This document shows, piece after piece, positions 17,432 through 25,548 of a DNA stretch of 64,000 nt. The stretch lies in assembly GCA_026126165.1 (NCBI GenBank), contig JAHCJR010000003.1, positions 26,653 to 90,652 on the forward strand, read 5' to 3'. This DNA comes from Alphaproteobacteria bacterium (lineage in GTDB: Bacteria; Pseudomonadota; Alphaproteobacteria; Ferrovibrionales; Ferrovibrionaceae). The notes below the pieces were generated by a model. The model was not told the DNA's origin and did not search any database. It worked only from the letters and a program-made list of their open reading frames with translations. The translations under genes were made by a program, and so were the position numbers. How positions within the stretch are numbered: position 1 is the first letter of the stretch; each line of letters starts with the position of its first letter.

Positions 17432-18319
17432 ATGCCCGAGCCCGCTTTCCTCTTCGGCCAGTTCGTGGGCGGTCTTACCGCGGCGATGTTCCTGTTCATG
17501 ATCGCAGCCGGCCTGTCGCTGATCTTCGGCGTGCTGCGGATCCTGAACTTCGCGCATGGCTCCTTTTACATGTTCGGCGCCTACCTCGCCTGGCAGTTCA
17601 TGCGCTGGCTTGGTCCCGGGACCGAGTATTTCTGGCTCGCCGCCATCGGCGCGGCGACCGGCGTCGCCATGATCGGAGTGGCCATCGAGCGGCTGCTGCT
17701 CTGCCGCCTGTACCGCCGTGAGGAGCTCTACCAGCTCCTGTTCACTTACGGCTTCGTCCTGATCCTCGCCGACATCGCCAAGATCGTCTGGGGCACCCAG
17801 CAACTCTCTGTCTCGCGTCCGCCAAGCCTCTCCGGCTCGTTCGAGATCCTCGGCACCACGGTGCCGCACTACAATCTTTTCATCATCCTGCTTGGACCCT
17901 CGATCGCGCTGGCCCTTTGGCTGCTCATGCACCGGACCGGCGTCGGCCGGTTGATCCGCGCCGCGGTGCTCGATCGCGAGATGCTGGGTGCGCTGGGCGC
18001 GAACGTGGGCGGGCTCTACACGATCATGTTCGGCGTCGGTTCGTTCCTCGCCGGACTGGGCGGCGCGCTGGTGACACCGGTCAAGAGCATCGTGCCGGGG
18101 ATGGATGTCGAGGTGATCGTCGAGGTGTTCATCATCGTGGTGATCGGCGGCCTCGGCTCGCTCTGGGGAACCTTCCTTGGTGCATTCGTTTTCGGGCAGG
18201 TGCTGGCCTTCGGCATCCTGATCATGCCGCGATTTTCCATCTTCTCGGTCTTTGCCCTGATGGCGATCATCCTGATCTGGCGCCCCTGGGGCCTGCTGGG
18301 GAGGCCGCTTTCACGATGA
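17432..18319 (+). CDS. livH: Branched-chain-type ABC transporter permease, LivH family
   Basis: 295 residues, about eight hydrophobic helices. The LivH signature is visible in LSLIFGVLRILNFAHGSFYM near residues 28-47, and in the late loop GGLGSLWGTFLGAFVFGQ, which includes the ATPase-coupling region. It forms half of the membrane channel with the next gene, whose ATG overlaps this stop (ATGA at 18316-18319). The symbol gives the family, not the substrate. Confidence 0.9.
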   Translation: MPEPAFLFGQFVGGLTAAMFLFMIAAGLSLIFGVLRILNFAHGSFYMFGAYLAWQFMRWLGPGTEYFWLAAIGAATGVAMIGVAIERLLLCRLYRREELYQLLFTYGFVLILADIAKIVWGTQQLSVSRPPSLSGSFEILGTTVPHYNLFIILLGPSIALALWLLMHRTGVGRLIRAAVLDREMLGALGANVGGLYTIMFGVGSFLAGLGGALVTPVKSIVPGMDVEVIVEVFIIVVIGGLGSLWGTFLGAFVFGQVLAFGILIMPRFSIFSVFALMAIILIWRPWGLLGRPLSR

Positions 18320-19281
18320 TCAACCGCATCCCCTGGGTCCTGGTGATCTTCCTCGTGGCGCTCTGGGTGCCGTGGTATGGCTCGCGCTTCTATACTTTCC
18401 TTGCCACCGATATCGCCATCCTGGCGCTTTTTGCGCTCAGCCTGAACCTTCTGCTTGGCTATACCGGTCTGGTTTCGTTTGGACATGCCGCGTATTTCGG
18501 CATCGGCGCCTATACCTCGGCGATCCTGATGAAGACGCATGGCGTGCCGTTCGCGGTGAGTTTTCCCGCGGCCGGCGTGATGGCTGCTGCCTTCGCGCTG
18601 GTGTTCGGATATTTCTGCGTGCGCCTGACCAAGATCTATTTTGCCATGCTGACGCTGGCCTTCGCGCAGATCGTCTGGGCGATCTGCTTCAAGTGGAACG
18701 ACGTCACCGGCGGCGAGCAGGGCATGCCGAACGTGCCCTATCCCGACATGTCATGGATGGCGGCAATACCCGGCCTCGGCGGCCTGCGCCTGGGCGACCA
18801 GTTCTATCTTCTGGTGCTGGTGCTGGTCGCGCTCGCCGTGGCGGCCCTGCGACGCATCGTCTCCTCGCCGTTCGGACGTATGTTGACTGTCATACGTGAG
18901 AATCCGGAGCGGGCGGAGTTCATCGGCATCAATGTCCGCCGCTACCAGCTCGCCGCGTTCGCCGTCGCCGGTTTCTTCGCCGGCCTGGCCGGCGCGCTCT
19001 TCGGCATCTTCAATCGCGGCGTCTTTCCGGATTTCGCCTATTGGACCAAGTCGGCGGAAGTCCTGATCATGACCATCCTTGGCGGCATGGGGCATTTCTG
19101 GGGACCGGCCGTCGGCGCGATGGTGCTGACGCTCCTCAACCAGCAGATCACATCCTATACGGAATACTGGCCGCTGATCCTGGGCAGTATCCTGGTCGTG
19201 CTTCTGTTTGCTTTTCCGGGCGGGATCGTCGGCGCGCTGGTCTCGGCCGGCCGCCGCCTGACGAGGCGCGGGAATGCTTGA
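18316..19281 (+). CDS. livM: Branched-chain-type ABC transporter permease, LivM family
   Basis: 321 residues from ATG 18316, which overlaps the livH stop by four bases. Typical LivM motifs: LSLNLLLGYTGLVSFGHAAY near 43-62, GINVRRYQLAAFAVAGFFAG and ILGGMGHFWGPAVGA. About nine membrane helices. It pairs with LivH to form the translocation path in the inner membrane. The end overlaps livG by eight bases, so translation of the set is coupled. Confidence 0.9.
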   Translation: MINRIPWVLVIFLVALWVPWYGSRFYTFLATDIAILALFALSLNLLLGYTGLVSFGHAAYFGIGAYTSAILMKTHGVPFAVSFPAAGVMAAAFALVFGYFCVRLTKIYFAMLTLAFAQIVWAICFKWNDVTGGEQGMPNVPYPDMSWMAAIPGLGGLRLGDQFYLLVLVLVALAVAALRRIVSSPFGRMLTVIRENPERAEFIGINVRRYQLAAFAVAGFFAGLAGALFGIFNRGVFPDFAYWTKSAEVLIMTILGGMGHFWGPAVGAMVLTLLNQQITSYTEYWPLILGSILVVLLFAFPGGIVGALVSAGRRLTRRGNA

Positions 19282-20011
19282 GCTTCGCGACCTGCACAAG
19301 CGCTTCGGCGGTTTCAGTGCCGTGGCCGGCGTCAGCCTCGAGCTGCCGAAAGGCTCCATCATGGCGATCATCGGCCCGAACGGCGCGGGGAAGTCGACGC
19401 TGTTCAACCTGATCACCGGGCACATCCCGCCCAGTGCCGGGCAGGTGTTGCTGGCCGGCCGCGACATTACCGGCGCGCCGCCCTACGAGATCTGCCGCCT
19501 TGGCGTCGGCCGCTCGTTCCAGCGTACCAACATCTTCCCGCATTTGAGCGTTTTCGAGTGCATCCAGGCGGCGCTGATCGCCCATCACCGGATGGGGCGG
19601 AATTTCTGGCGCCGTTCCGAAACGCTCTATCGGACCGAAACGCTAGCGCTGCTGCGCTCCCTTGGCCTCGCCGACAAGGCGGACAGCCCGGCCGGCGCCC
19701 TGTCGCATGGCAACCAGAAACAGATCGAGCTTGGTATCGCGCTGGCCAGCGATCCCGAAATCCTGCTGCTCGACGAGCCGACGGCCGGCATGTCCGCGGT
19801 GGAGACGCACGAAACGATCGACCTGATCGCCCGCATCGCGCGCGAGCGCAGGCTCACACTGCTCTTTACCGAGCATGACATGGAGGTCGTGTTTTCCATC
19901 GCGCAGAGCATCGGCGTGCTGCACCAGGGCCGGCTGATCGCACTCGGCGCGCCCGAAGCGGTGCGCGCCGATCCGGAAGTGCGCCGCGTCTATCTGGGAG
20001 AGCGCGAATGA
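19274..20011 (+). CDS. livG: Branched-chain-type ABC transporter ATPase, LivG family
   Basis: 245 residues. Walker A GPNGAGKST at about 35-43, the signature LSHGNQKQIELGIALASDP (variant LSHGN for LSGGQ), Walker B ILLLDEPTAGM, and an H-loop histidine in LLFTEHDME. LivG-type ATPases carry the longer insertion seen here between Walker A and the signature. It powers import together with the next gene; the start overlaps livM by eight bases and the stop overlaps livF by four. Confidence 0.92.
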   Translation: MLELRDLHKRFGGFSAVAGVSLELPKGSIMAIIGPNGAGKSTLFNLITGHIPPSAGQVLLAGRDITGAPPYEICRLGVGRSFQRTNIFPHLSVFECIQAALIAHHRMGRNFWRRSETLYRTETLALLRSLGLADKADSPAGALSHGNQKQIELGIALASDPEILLLDEPTAGMSAVETHETIDLIARIARERRLTLLFTEHDMEVVFSIAQSIGVLHQGRLIALGAPEAVRADPEVRRVYLGERE

Positions 20012-20715
20012 GCGCGCTCCTCGCCCTGCACGACATCCACACCGCCTACGGCCTCTCGCGCGTCCTGTTCGGTATCTCGCTCGAGATCGCGGCCGGCGAA
20101 TGCGTCTGCCTGCTGGGCCGCAATGGCGTCGGCAAGACGACCACCATGCGCTCCATCATGGGCCTGACGCGGCCGAGTTCCGGGCGCGTGGTGTGGAAGG
20201 GCGGGGACATAGCTGGCTGGCCACCGCACCGCGTGGCGAAAGCCGGAATAGGCCTGGTGCCGGAGGATCGGCGCGTTTTCGCCGAACTCACGGTCTGGGA
20301 GAATCTGGACGTGGCGCAGCGCGCCTGCCGCAGGCCCGGCCCATGGAACGTGCAACGGGTCTACGAGGTCTTTCCCAAGCTGCGGGAACTCGCCGACCGG
20401 CAGGCGGGATTCCTCTCCGGCGGCGAGCAGCAGATGCTCACCATCGGCCGCACCCTGATGTGCAATCCCGAACTGCTTCTGCTCGACGAACCATCCGAAG
20501 GACTGGCGCCGCTCGTCGTCGACCGTCTGCTCGAGCAGGTCGGCGAACTGAAGCAGCAGGGCCTCACCATTCTTCTGGCGGAACAGGGGGTGGATTTTTC
20601 CCTTCGCCTCGCCGACCGGGTCTATGTGCTGGAGAAGGGCACGGTCCGGCATTCCGGACCGGCCCTGGAACTGCGCGAGGATGCCGCGTTGCGCGACCGC
20701 CTGCTTGCCTTGTGA
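20008..20715 (+). CDS. livF: Branched-chain-type ABC transporter ATPase, LivF family
   Basis: 235 residues. Walker A GRNGVGKTT, signature LSGGEQQMLTIGRTL, Walker B LLLLDEPSEGLAP and H-loop glutamine-type LLAEQGVDF, where LivF often has an asparagine or glutamine instead of histidine. It forms the heterodimeric motor with LivG. ATGA overlap with livG. It closes the importer operon; the tautomerase gene follows after 30 bases with its own AGGAAAGGAG ribosome site. Confidence 0.92.
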   Translation: MSALLALHDIHTAYGLSRVLFGISLEIAAGECVCLLGRNGVGKTTTMRSIMGLTRPSSGRVVWKGGDIAGWPPHRVAKAGIGLVPEDRRVFAELTVWENLDVAQRACRRPGPWNVQRVYEVFPKLRELADRQAGFLSGGEQQMLTIGRTLMCNPELLLLDEPSEGLAPLVVDRLLEQVGELKQQGLTILLAEQGVDFSLRLADRVYVLEKGTVRHSGPALELREDAALRDRLLAL

Positions 20716-20745
20716 GAGCTTCAACCGGAGGAAAGGAGCCCAATC

Positions 20746-20946
20746 ATGCCGTTCGTGAATATCCGCATACTCGAAGGCCATTCGCAGCAGCGCAAGGACG
20801 AGATCAGCCGCCGCGTGACGTCCGCCATCAGCGAAGTGGCGGAACTCCCGAAGGAAGCGGTCTGGGTCGTGTTCGAGGACGTCAAGGCGGACGACTGGTA
20901 TGTCGGCGCCAAGACCGTCAGCGAACTCAAGAAGCAGGCGAAGTAG
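20746..20946 (+). CDS. 4-oxalocrotonate tautomerase-family protein
   Basis: 66 residues, the family's normal size. Pro2 (Pro1 after Met removal) is the catalytic base in MPFVNIRILEG, and Arg13-like positions occur in the first helix (SQQRKDEISRRV). WVVFEDVKADDWYVG matches the C-terminal half. These enzymes move double bonds in keto-enol acids during aromatic or amine degradation. It is encoded between the importer and a gluconolactonase-like gene, which supports a catabolic role for the block. Confidence 0.88.
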   Translation: MPFVNIRILEGHSQQRKDEISRRVTSAISEVAELPKEAVWVVFEDVKADDWYVGAKTVSELKKQAK

Positions 20947-20948
20947 CC

Positions 20949-21839
20949 ATGTCGGTCGAGATCCGGGACGCACGGTTCTCCGCCGTCGTCGGCGAGGAGG
21001 TGGCGTTCGAGCAGATCGGCACCGGGTTCCTGTTCACCGAGGGGCCGCTCTGGCACCCCAGGGAGAGGTTCCTGCTGTTCAGCGACATGCCGGGCGATCA
21101 CTTGCGCCGCTGGAGTGCCGACAAGGGCGTCAGCACCTTCCGCAAGCCCTGCAACATGTCGAACGGACTGACCTGGGATCGGCAGGGACGGCTGCTCGCC
21201 TGCGAGCATGCATCGAGCCAGGTGACCCGGACGGAAGCGGACGGGCGCATCGGCGTGATCGCCAGCCACTACAACGGCAAGGAACTGAACAGCCCCAACG
21301 ACATCGTGGTGCGGAGCGACGGCGGCATCTATTTCAGCGATCCGACTTACGGGCGGATGGAGTATTACGGCCGGAAGCGCGAATGCGAGCTGGATTTCCG
21401 CGGCGTCTACCGGGCGGAGCCCGAGGGCGGCAAGCTCACCCTGCTCGCGGACGATTTCGCGCAGCCCAACGGTCTCTGTTTCTCGCTCGATGAGGCCCGG
21501 CTCTTCGTCAACGACACCGATCGGCAGCATATCCGCGTCTTCGACGTGCGTCCCGACGGCACGCTCGCCAACGGGCGCGTCTGGGCGGAGACGAAAGGTG
21601 ACGGCGCGGGGGCGCCCGACGGCATGAAGATCGACAGCGCCGGGAACCTCTATTGCTGCGGGCCGGGCGGCATCCATGTCTTCGCGCCCGACGCCACCGC
21701 GCTCGGCGTCGTCAAGGTGCCGGAATACACCGCGAACTTCTGCTGGGGCGACGACGACATGCGGAGCCTGTTCATCACCGCCTCGACCTCGGTCTACCGG
21801 ATGCGGGTCAAGGTTCCGGGTCGTCCCCAGCTCTATTGA
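20949..21839 (+). CDS. SMP-30/gluconolactonase-family hydrolase
   Basis: 296 residues from ATG 20949, two bases after the tautomerase stop. It is a six-bladed propeller with the family's metal-site residues visible: the glutamate of FLFTEGPLWHP near residue 29, the asparagine in ELNSPNDIVVRSDGG, and the aspartate in GAGAPDGMKIDSAGN. It opens sugar-acid or other lactones in the cytoplasm. It is the last gene of the catabolic block; together with the tautomerase it suggests a ring-opening or lactone step. Confidence 0.88.
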   Translation: MSVEIRDARFSAVVGEEVAFEQIGTGFLFTEGPLWHPRERFLLFSDMPGDHLRRWSADKGVSTFRKPCNMSNGLTWDRQGRLLACEHASSQVTRTEADGRIGVIASHYNGKELNSPNDIVVRSDGGIYFSDPTYGRMEYYGRKRECELDFRGVYRAEPEGGKLTLLADDFAQPNGLCFSLDEARLFVNDTDRQHIRVFDVRPDGTLANGRVWAETKGDGAGAPDGMKIDSAGNLYCCGPGGIHVFAPDATALGVVKVPEYTANFCWGDDDMRSLFITASTSVYRMRVKVPGRPQLY

Positions 21840-21965
21840 CGGATGTTTCGGGTGCCCCGGCGCGGAGTTCGGACTCGGTTCAGGCCGACGCTTGCGCCTT
21901 TCAACCATTGATGGATCGGCGCGCGAGTTCTGGTAATATTGCGCGCTGGGCTGATGGGGGGCGCC

Positions 21966-22448
21966 ATGCCGCTGGGCGTGCTTGGCCTCGAATCCGAACC
22001 GGGCGATTGCTGGCCGGCGCGGGATCCGCGCCCCTGGCGCCGCGCCGAAGGGCTGGTGCGTCGCTTCGCCGCCGCCTTTCCCGAAATCAGGTACGACATT
22101 TTCGCCGGAACCGCGCTGGCGAACGCCCAGGCCTTCCGGCTCGGGCCGCTCCGCTGCGTGCGGCTCTATGGCGGCCTGGTGCGGCATCGGACGATCGGGC
22201 TGGCCGGGCTCGCCTTCGCGTTGGCGCACGAGACGGGCCACCATCTCGGCGGGCCGCCGGCCGATCCAGTTTATCCATGGCTGAGCAGCGAGGCGGCCGC
22301 GGACGAATGGGCGCTGGCCATCGGCCTGCCGCGGGTATTTGGCGCCGCGCGGGGACGAAGGCTCGGCGCACGTGGCCTCGCCCAGCGCGCGGCGCTGCGT
22401 GCCGCCCTCGGCGACGATGCTGCCGGCCGCGACGACCGGTCCCGCTGA
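21966..22448 (+). CDS. Small HExxH protein, putative zinc metallopeptidase
   Basis: 160 residues from ATG 21966 (GGGGGGCG upstream; earlier in-frame starts at 21939 and 21954 are possible). AFALAHETGHHLGG carries an HExxH zinc motif. About 15 residues later, SSEAAADEWALAIGLP offers a glutamate third ligand, as in the gluzincin layout of M48-like peptidases. There is no signal peptide or membrane segment, so it would act in the cytoplasm or be released another way. The family is not recognised. It is followed 17 bases later by an unknown gene. Confidence 0.65.
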   Translation: MPLGVLGLESEPGDCWPARDPRPWRRAEGLVRRFAAAFPEIRYDIFAGTALANAQAFRLGPLRCVRLYGGLVRHRTIGLAGLAFALAHETGHHLGGPPADPVYPWLSSEAAADEWALAIGLPRVFGAARGRRLGARGLAQRAALRAALGDDAAGRDDRSR

Positions 22449-22465
22449 TCACGGAGGATGCCGCG

Positions 22466-23005
22466 ATGGGTCTCTTGTTCGACACCGAATTCACGATCGA
22501 GGTGGTGAACCGGCTCGACCGCCGATTCAACCAGACCGGCTTTGCCGAGGTGCGGAGCACGGACCGGCTGAAGGCCCTTTTCGATCCAGCGGGGAACCGC
22601 GCGTTGCGCCAGATATCGGTCGCCCTCGGCATCCATCCCGGACGTTCGCCCACCGACGAACCGGCACGGCGCTGGTGGCTGTTCCTGCTCAACCTGCATG
22701 ACAAACGCGATCCGCGTGGCGCGAGGCTCGGCCCGAAGATCCGCGCCCTGATCTGGGAGGCCCTCGACAGTCCCGGCGCCGGTGCCGGCAGCCCGATCGT
22801 CGCCATCAAGTTCTGCGCCGTCGAAGGCACGCCGGAGGACGTCTTTTACGAGGATGTCAGCCTGCCGGCAGAAGGCCAACCAAGGGATCGCTGGCCGCGC
22901 GTGCGCACCATCGTCCTGCAGACGCTACCGCATACCGGCAATGGGATCGCCCCGGACGAGAAGCTGAGCGAAGGGGAAGCGGCGGCGCCGGATAGCTCCA
23001 AGTAG
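22466..23005 (+). CDS. Hypothetical protein
   Basis: 179 residues from ATG 22466, with GGAGG upstream. Soluble, no signal peptide, no recognised motif. The middle (ARRWWLFLLNLHDKRDPR) and the segment SPIVAIKFCAVEGTPEDVFY look folded, while the last 20 residues are charged and probably disordered. It is translated right after the HExxH protein and may share its transcript. I do not recognise the family. Confidence 0.65.
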   Translation: MGLLFDTEFTIEVVNRLDRRFNQTGFAEVRSTDRLKALFDPAGNRALRQISVALGIHPGRSPTDEPARRWWLFLLNLHDKRDPRGARLGPKIRALIWEALDSPGAGAGSPIVAIKFCAVEGTPEDVFYEDVSLPAEGQPRDRWPRVRTIVLQTLPHTGNGIAPDEKLSEGEAAAPDSSK

Positions 23006-23012
23006 CAGGCCG

Positions 23013-23825
23013 CTAGTCGAACATGTCGGGTGCGCGGGCGGCGAGTTCGTCGTAGATCGGCTGGAAGTGCAGCCAGCCGATATACTCGCTGCCCACATGC
23101 TCGCGGCTGTAGCGCGCCTTATCGTCGGGGATGCGCACCGGCGTGCGGCCGGTCGCCTCGACCATCAATTGCTGCCGGCAGCAGCGCTCGAGCGCCATGA
23201 ACCAGAATGCGGCCGCGTCGATCGAATGGCGGCTGGCGGAAAAGAGGCCGTGGTTCTGATGGATCGCCGCCTTCACGCCCTTGAAGGCCGTGGCGACGCG
23301 CGGGCCGGCATCGTCCTCCACCGCCACCTGGCCGGCATCCTCGGTGATCACGGCGTGGTCCTCGAAGAAGGCGCAGGCATCCTGCGTGATCGGCTCGAGC
23401 GGTCGGCCAAGCGCGGCGAAAGCCGTGCCATGGACGGTGTGTGCATGGCACATGGCGAGGATGTCGGGATGGGCTTCGTGCACGGCCGCGTGCAGCACGA
23501 AACCCGCCCGGTTGACCGCATACTCGCCCTCGACCACCTTGCCGGCATGGTCCACGAGAATCAGGTTGGAGACCCTGACCTGCTCGAAATGCACGGCCAT
23601 CGGGTTGGTCCAGTAGAGTTCCGGATGGGCCGGGTCGCGGATGGTGAGATGGCCGGCGAAGCCGTAATCGAGCCGCTCGCGCGCAAAGGCGCGGCAGGCC
23701 GCGACCAGTCGCTTCTTGCGGTGCAGCCGCAATTCCTCGTTGGAGTTGAAACCGGGCTCTTCCGGGAACTTGAGACCCTTCTGCTCCGGCTGGTAGATGG
23801 ATACGCGGCTGCCGAGATCGACCAT
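23013..23825 (-). CDS. Class II aldolase/adducin-family protein
   Basis: 270 residues from ATG 23825, chosen for the GGGGGCGAG site upstream; the frame stays open to 23885. The zinc-binding histidines are visible in MCHAHTVHG and IHQNHGLFS, plus a late histidine in the C-terminal third, as in fuculose-phosphate aldolase relatives. GFAGHLTIRDP is the family's early motif. Such enzymes cleave or decarboxylate sugar or keto-acid substrates. It is a single gene, convergent with the hypothetical gene at 22466. Confidence 0.85.
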   Translation of the reverse strand: MVDLGSRVSIYQPEQKGLKFPEEPGFNSNEELRLHRKKRLVAACRAFARERLDYGFAGHLTIRDPAHPELYWTNPMAVHFEQVRVSNLILVDHAGKVVEGEYAVNRAGFVLHAAVHEAHPDILAMCHAHTVHGTAFAALGRPLEPITQDACAFFEDHAVITEDAGQVAVEDDAGPRVATAFKGVKAAIHQNHGLFSASRHSIDAAAFWFMALERCCRQQLMVEATGRTPVRIPDDKARYSREHVGSEYIGWLHFQPIYDELAARAPDMFD

Positions 23826-23961
23826 GCTCGCCCCCTGATGGCTGGCCGCCAAGACTAGACGGGCGGAAGGCATTGGAAAAGACACCCTGACGCTCTGCGG
23901 TTTTGCGCAGGCCAGTAACCATCCCTAGAATGCGGGTGGCAGGTAAGGGAGCAGATAGGCG

Positions 23962-25542
23962 ATGCCGGTCCAGCAGAACGACAAGCTTTTCCTCGGCGCC
24001 AGTTCGAAACCCGAATATCTCGCGCTGCGCTTCGCCAACCGTCACGGCCTTGTCGCCGGCGCGACCGGGACCGGCAAGACGATCACCTTGCAGATACTCG
24101 CGGAAGGTTTCTCCAATGCGGGCGTTCCCGTCTTTTGCGCCGACATCAAGGGCGACGTGGCCGGCCTGGCCGCCTCGGGCGAGGAAAAGGACTTCCTCAT
24201 CAAGCGCGCGAAGAAGATAAAGTTTGCCGGTGAGTATCGCCACGAAGCCTTTCCGGTCGTCTTCTGGGATCTTTTCGGGAAGGACGGGCACCCGATCCGC
24301 ACCACGGTGTCGGAGATGGGGCCGCTTCTTCTCGCCCGGATCCTCGGCCTGAACGAGACGCAGGAAGGCGTGCTCAACATCGCCTTCCGCCTTGCCGACG
24401 ATGAAGGCTTGCTGCTGCTTGATCTCAAGGATCTGCGGGCGCTGCTGGCCCACGTGGCCGAGCGAGCGAGCGAGCTTGGCGCGCGCTATGGCAACGTCTC
24501 GAAGGCGAGCGTCGGCGCGCTGCAGCGCTCACTGCTCGTGCTCGAGGAGCAGGGCGGCGCCCGCTTTTTCGGCGAGCCGGCGCTGCACGTATCTGAACTG
24601 ATACGTACGACCCGCGACGGGCGCGGCGTCATCAATATCCTCGCGGCGAACACGCTGATGCAGTCGCCGCGCCTCTATGCGACCTTTCTGCTCTGGCTGC
24701 TTTCCGAACTGTTCGAGGAACTGCCGGAAATCGGCGATCCGGAGAAGCCACGCCTCGTCTTCTTCTTCGACGAGGCGCACCTGCTGTTCGAGGACGCGCC
24801 GAAGGCATTGCTGAAGAAGATCGAGCAGATCGCCCGCCTGATCCGCTCGAAGGGCGTCGGCATCTATTTCGTGACGCAGAACCCGCTGGACGTGCCCGAT
24901 ACGGTTCTGTCCCAGCTCGGCAACCGCATCCAGCACGCGCTGCGCGCCTTCACGCCGCGCGACATGAAGGCGGTGAAGGCAGCGGCCGATACCTTCCGGC
25001 CGAACCCGGAATTTTCCGCCTTCGAGGCCATCACCCGGCTCGAAGTGGGCGAGGCGCTGGTCTCCACTCTCGAAGGCAAAGGCGTGCCCTCGGTGGTGCA
25101 GCGGACGCTGATCCGTCCGCCGTCCTCGCGCATCGGCACGCTCACGGCGCAGGAGCGTCGCGCCGTCATTGCCGCGAGCCCGATCGGGATCGCATATGAC
25201 AAGACCGTGGATCGCGAATCCGCTTACGAAATTCTGGCGACTGATGTCGACACGAAGGTCGCGGCCGCTCCGGCTCCCGCGCCGTCGACGGAAGGTCAGA
25301 CCGAAACCGGTACAGCCGGCGGCGTCGGCGGCTGGCTCGGCGATATCCTTGGCACTAGCCGCCCGCGCGGCAAGCGCCTGACCACCTCGCAACATGTCGC
25401 GCGTTCGGTGACGCGCACCGTCACCACCCGCGTCGCCGGCGGCCTCGCGGCCGAGGTCGGAAAATCGGTTGCCGGTTCGCTCGGCGCGTCCATCGGCCGC
25501 GCAGTGGTGCGCGGCATCCTGGGCGGCATCCTCAGGCGGTGA
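23962..25542 (+). CDS. HerA-like ATPase, DUF853 family
   Basis: 526 residues. Walker [13 protein letters not shown] lies near residues 33-44, Walker [15 protein letters not shown] near 270-283, and a sensor-like asparagine in [11 protein letters not shown]. The Ala/Pro linker near 430-455 and the tail rich in Arg, Gly and Ala are usual for the DUF853 group, which is widespread in proteobacteria and whose function is not settled. It is not accompanied by a NurA nuclease or a DUF4297/SIR2 partner, so nothing here points to the HerA-based defence systems. The start follows GGGAGCAGATAGGCG. Confidence 0.88.
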   Translation: MPVQQNDKLFLGASSKPEYLALRFANRHGLVAGATGTGKTITLQILAEGFSNAGVPVFCADIKGDVAGLAASGEEKDFLIKRAKKIKFAGEYRHEAFPVVFWDLFGKDGHPIRTTVSEMGPLLLARILGLNETQEGVLNIAFRLADDEGLLLLDLKDLRALLAHVAERASELGARYGNVSKASVGALQRSLLVLEEQGGARFFGEPALHVSELIRTTRDGRGVINILAANTLMQSPRLYATFLLWLLSELFEELPEIGDPEKPRLVFFFDEAHLLFEDAPKALLKKIEQIARLIRSKGVGIYFVTQNPLDVPDTVLSQLGNRIQHALRAFTPRDMKAVKAAADTFRPNPEFSAFEAITRLEVGEALVSTLEGKGVPSVVQRTLIRPPSSRIGTLTAQERRAVIAASPIGIAYDKTVDRESAYEILATDVDTKVAAAPAPAPSTEGQTETGTAGGVGGWLGDILGTSRPRGKRLTTSQHVARSVTRTVTTRVAGGLAAEVGKSVAGSLGASIGRAVVRGILGGILRR

Positions 25543-25548
25543 AAGACT

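Noticed and set aside
24460..24480. GAGC microsatellite in the DUF853 gene
   Set aside because: Only about four units, in frame inside a conserved protein; no sign of phase variation.
23962..25542. HerA-type defence system
   Set aside because: The protein belongs to the DUF853 group and has no SIR2, DUF4297 or NurA partner gene.
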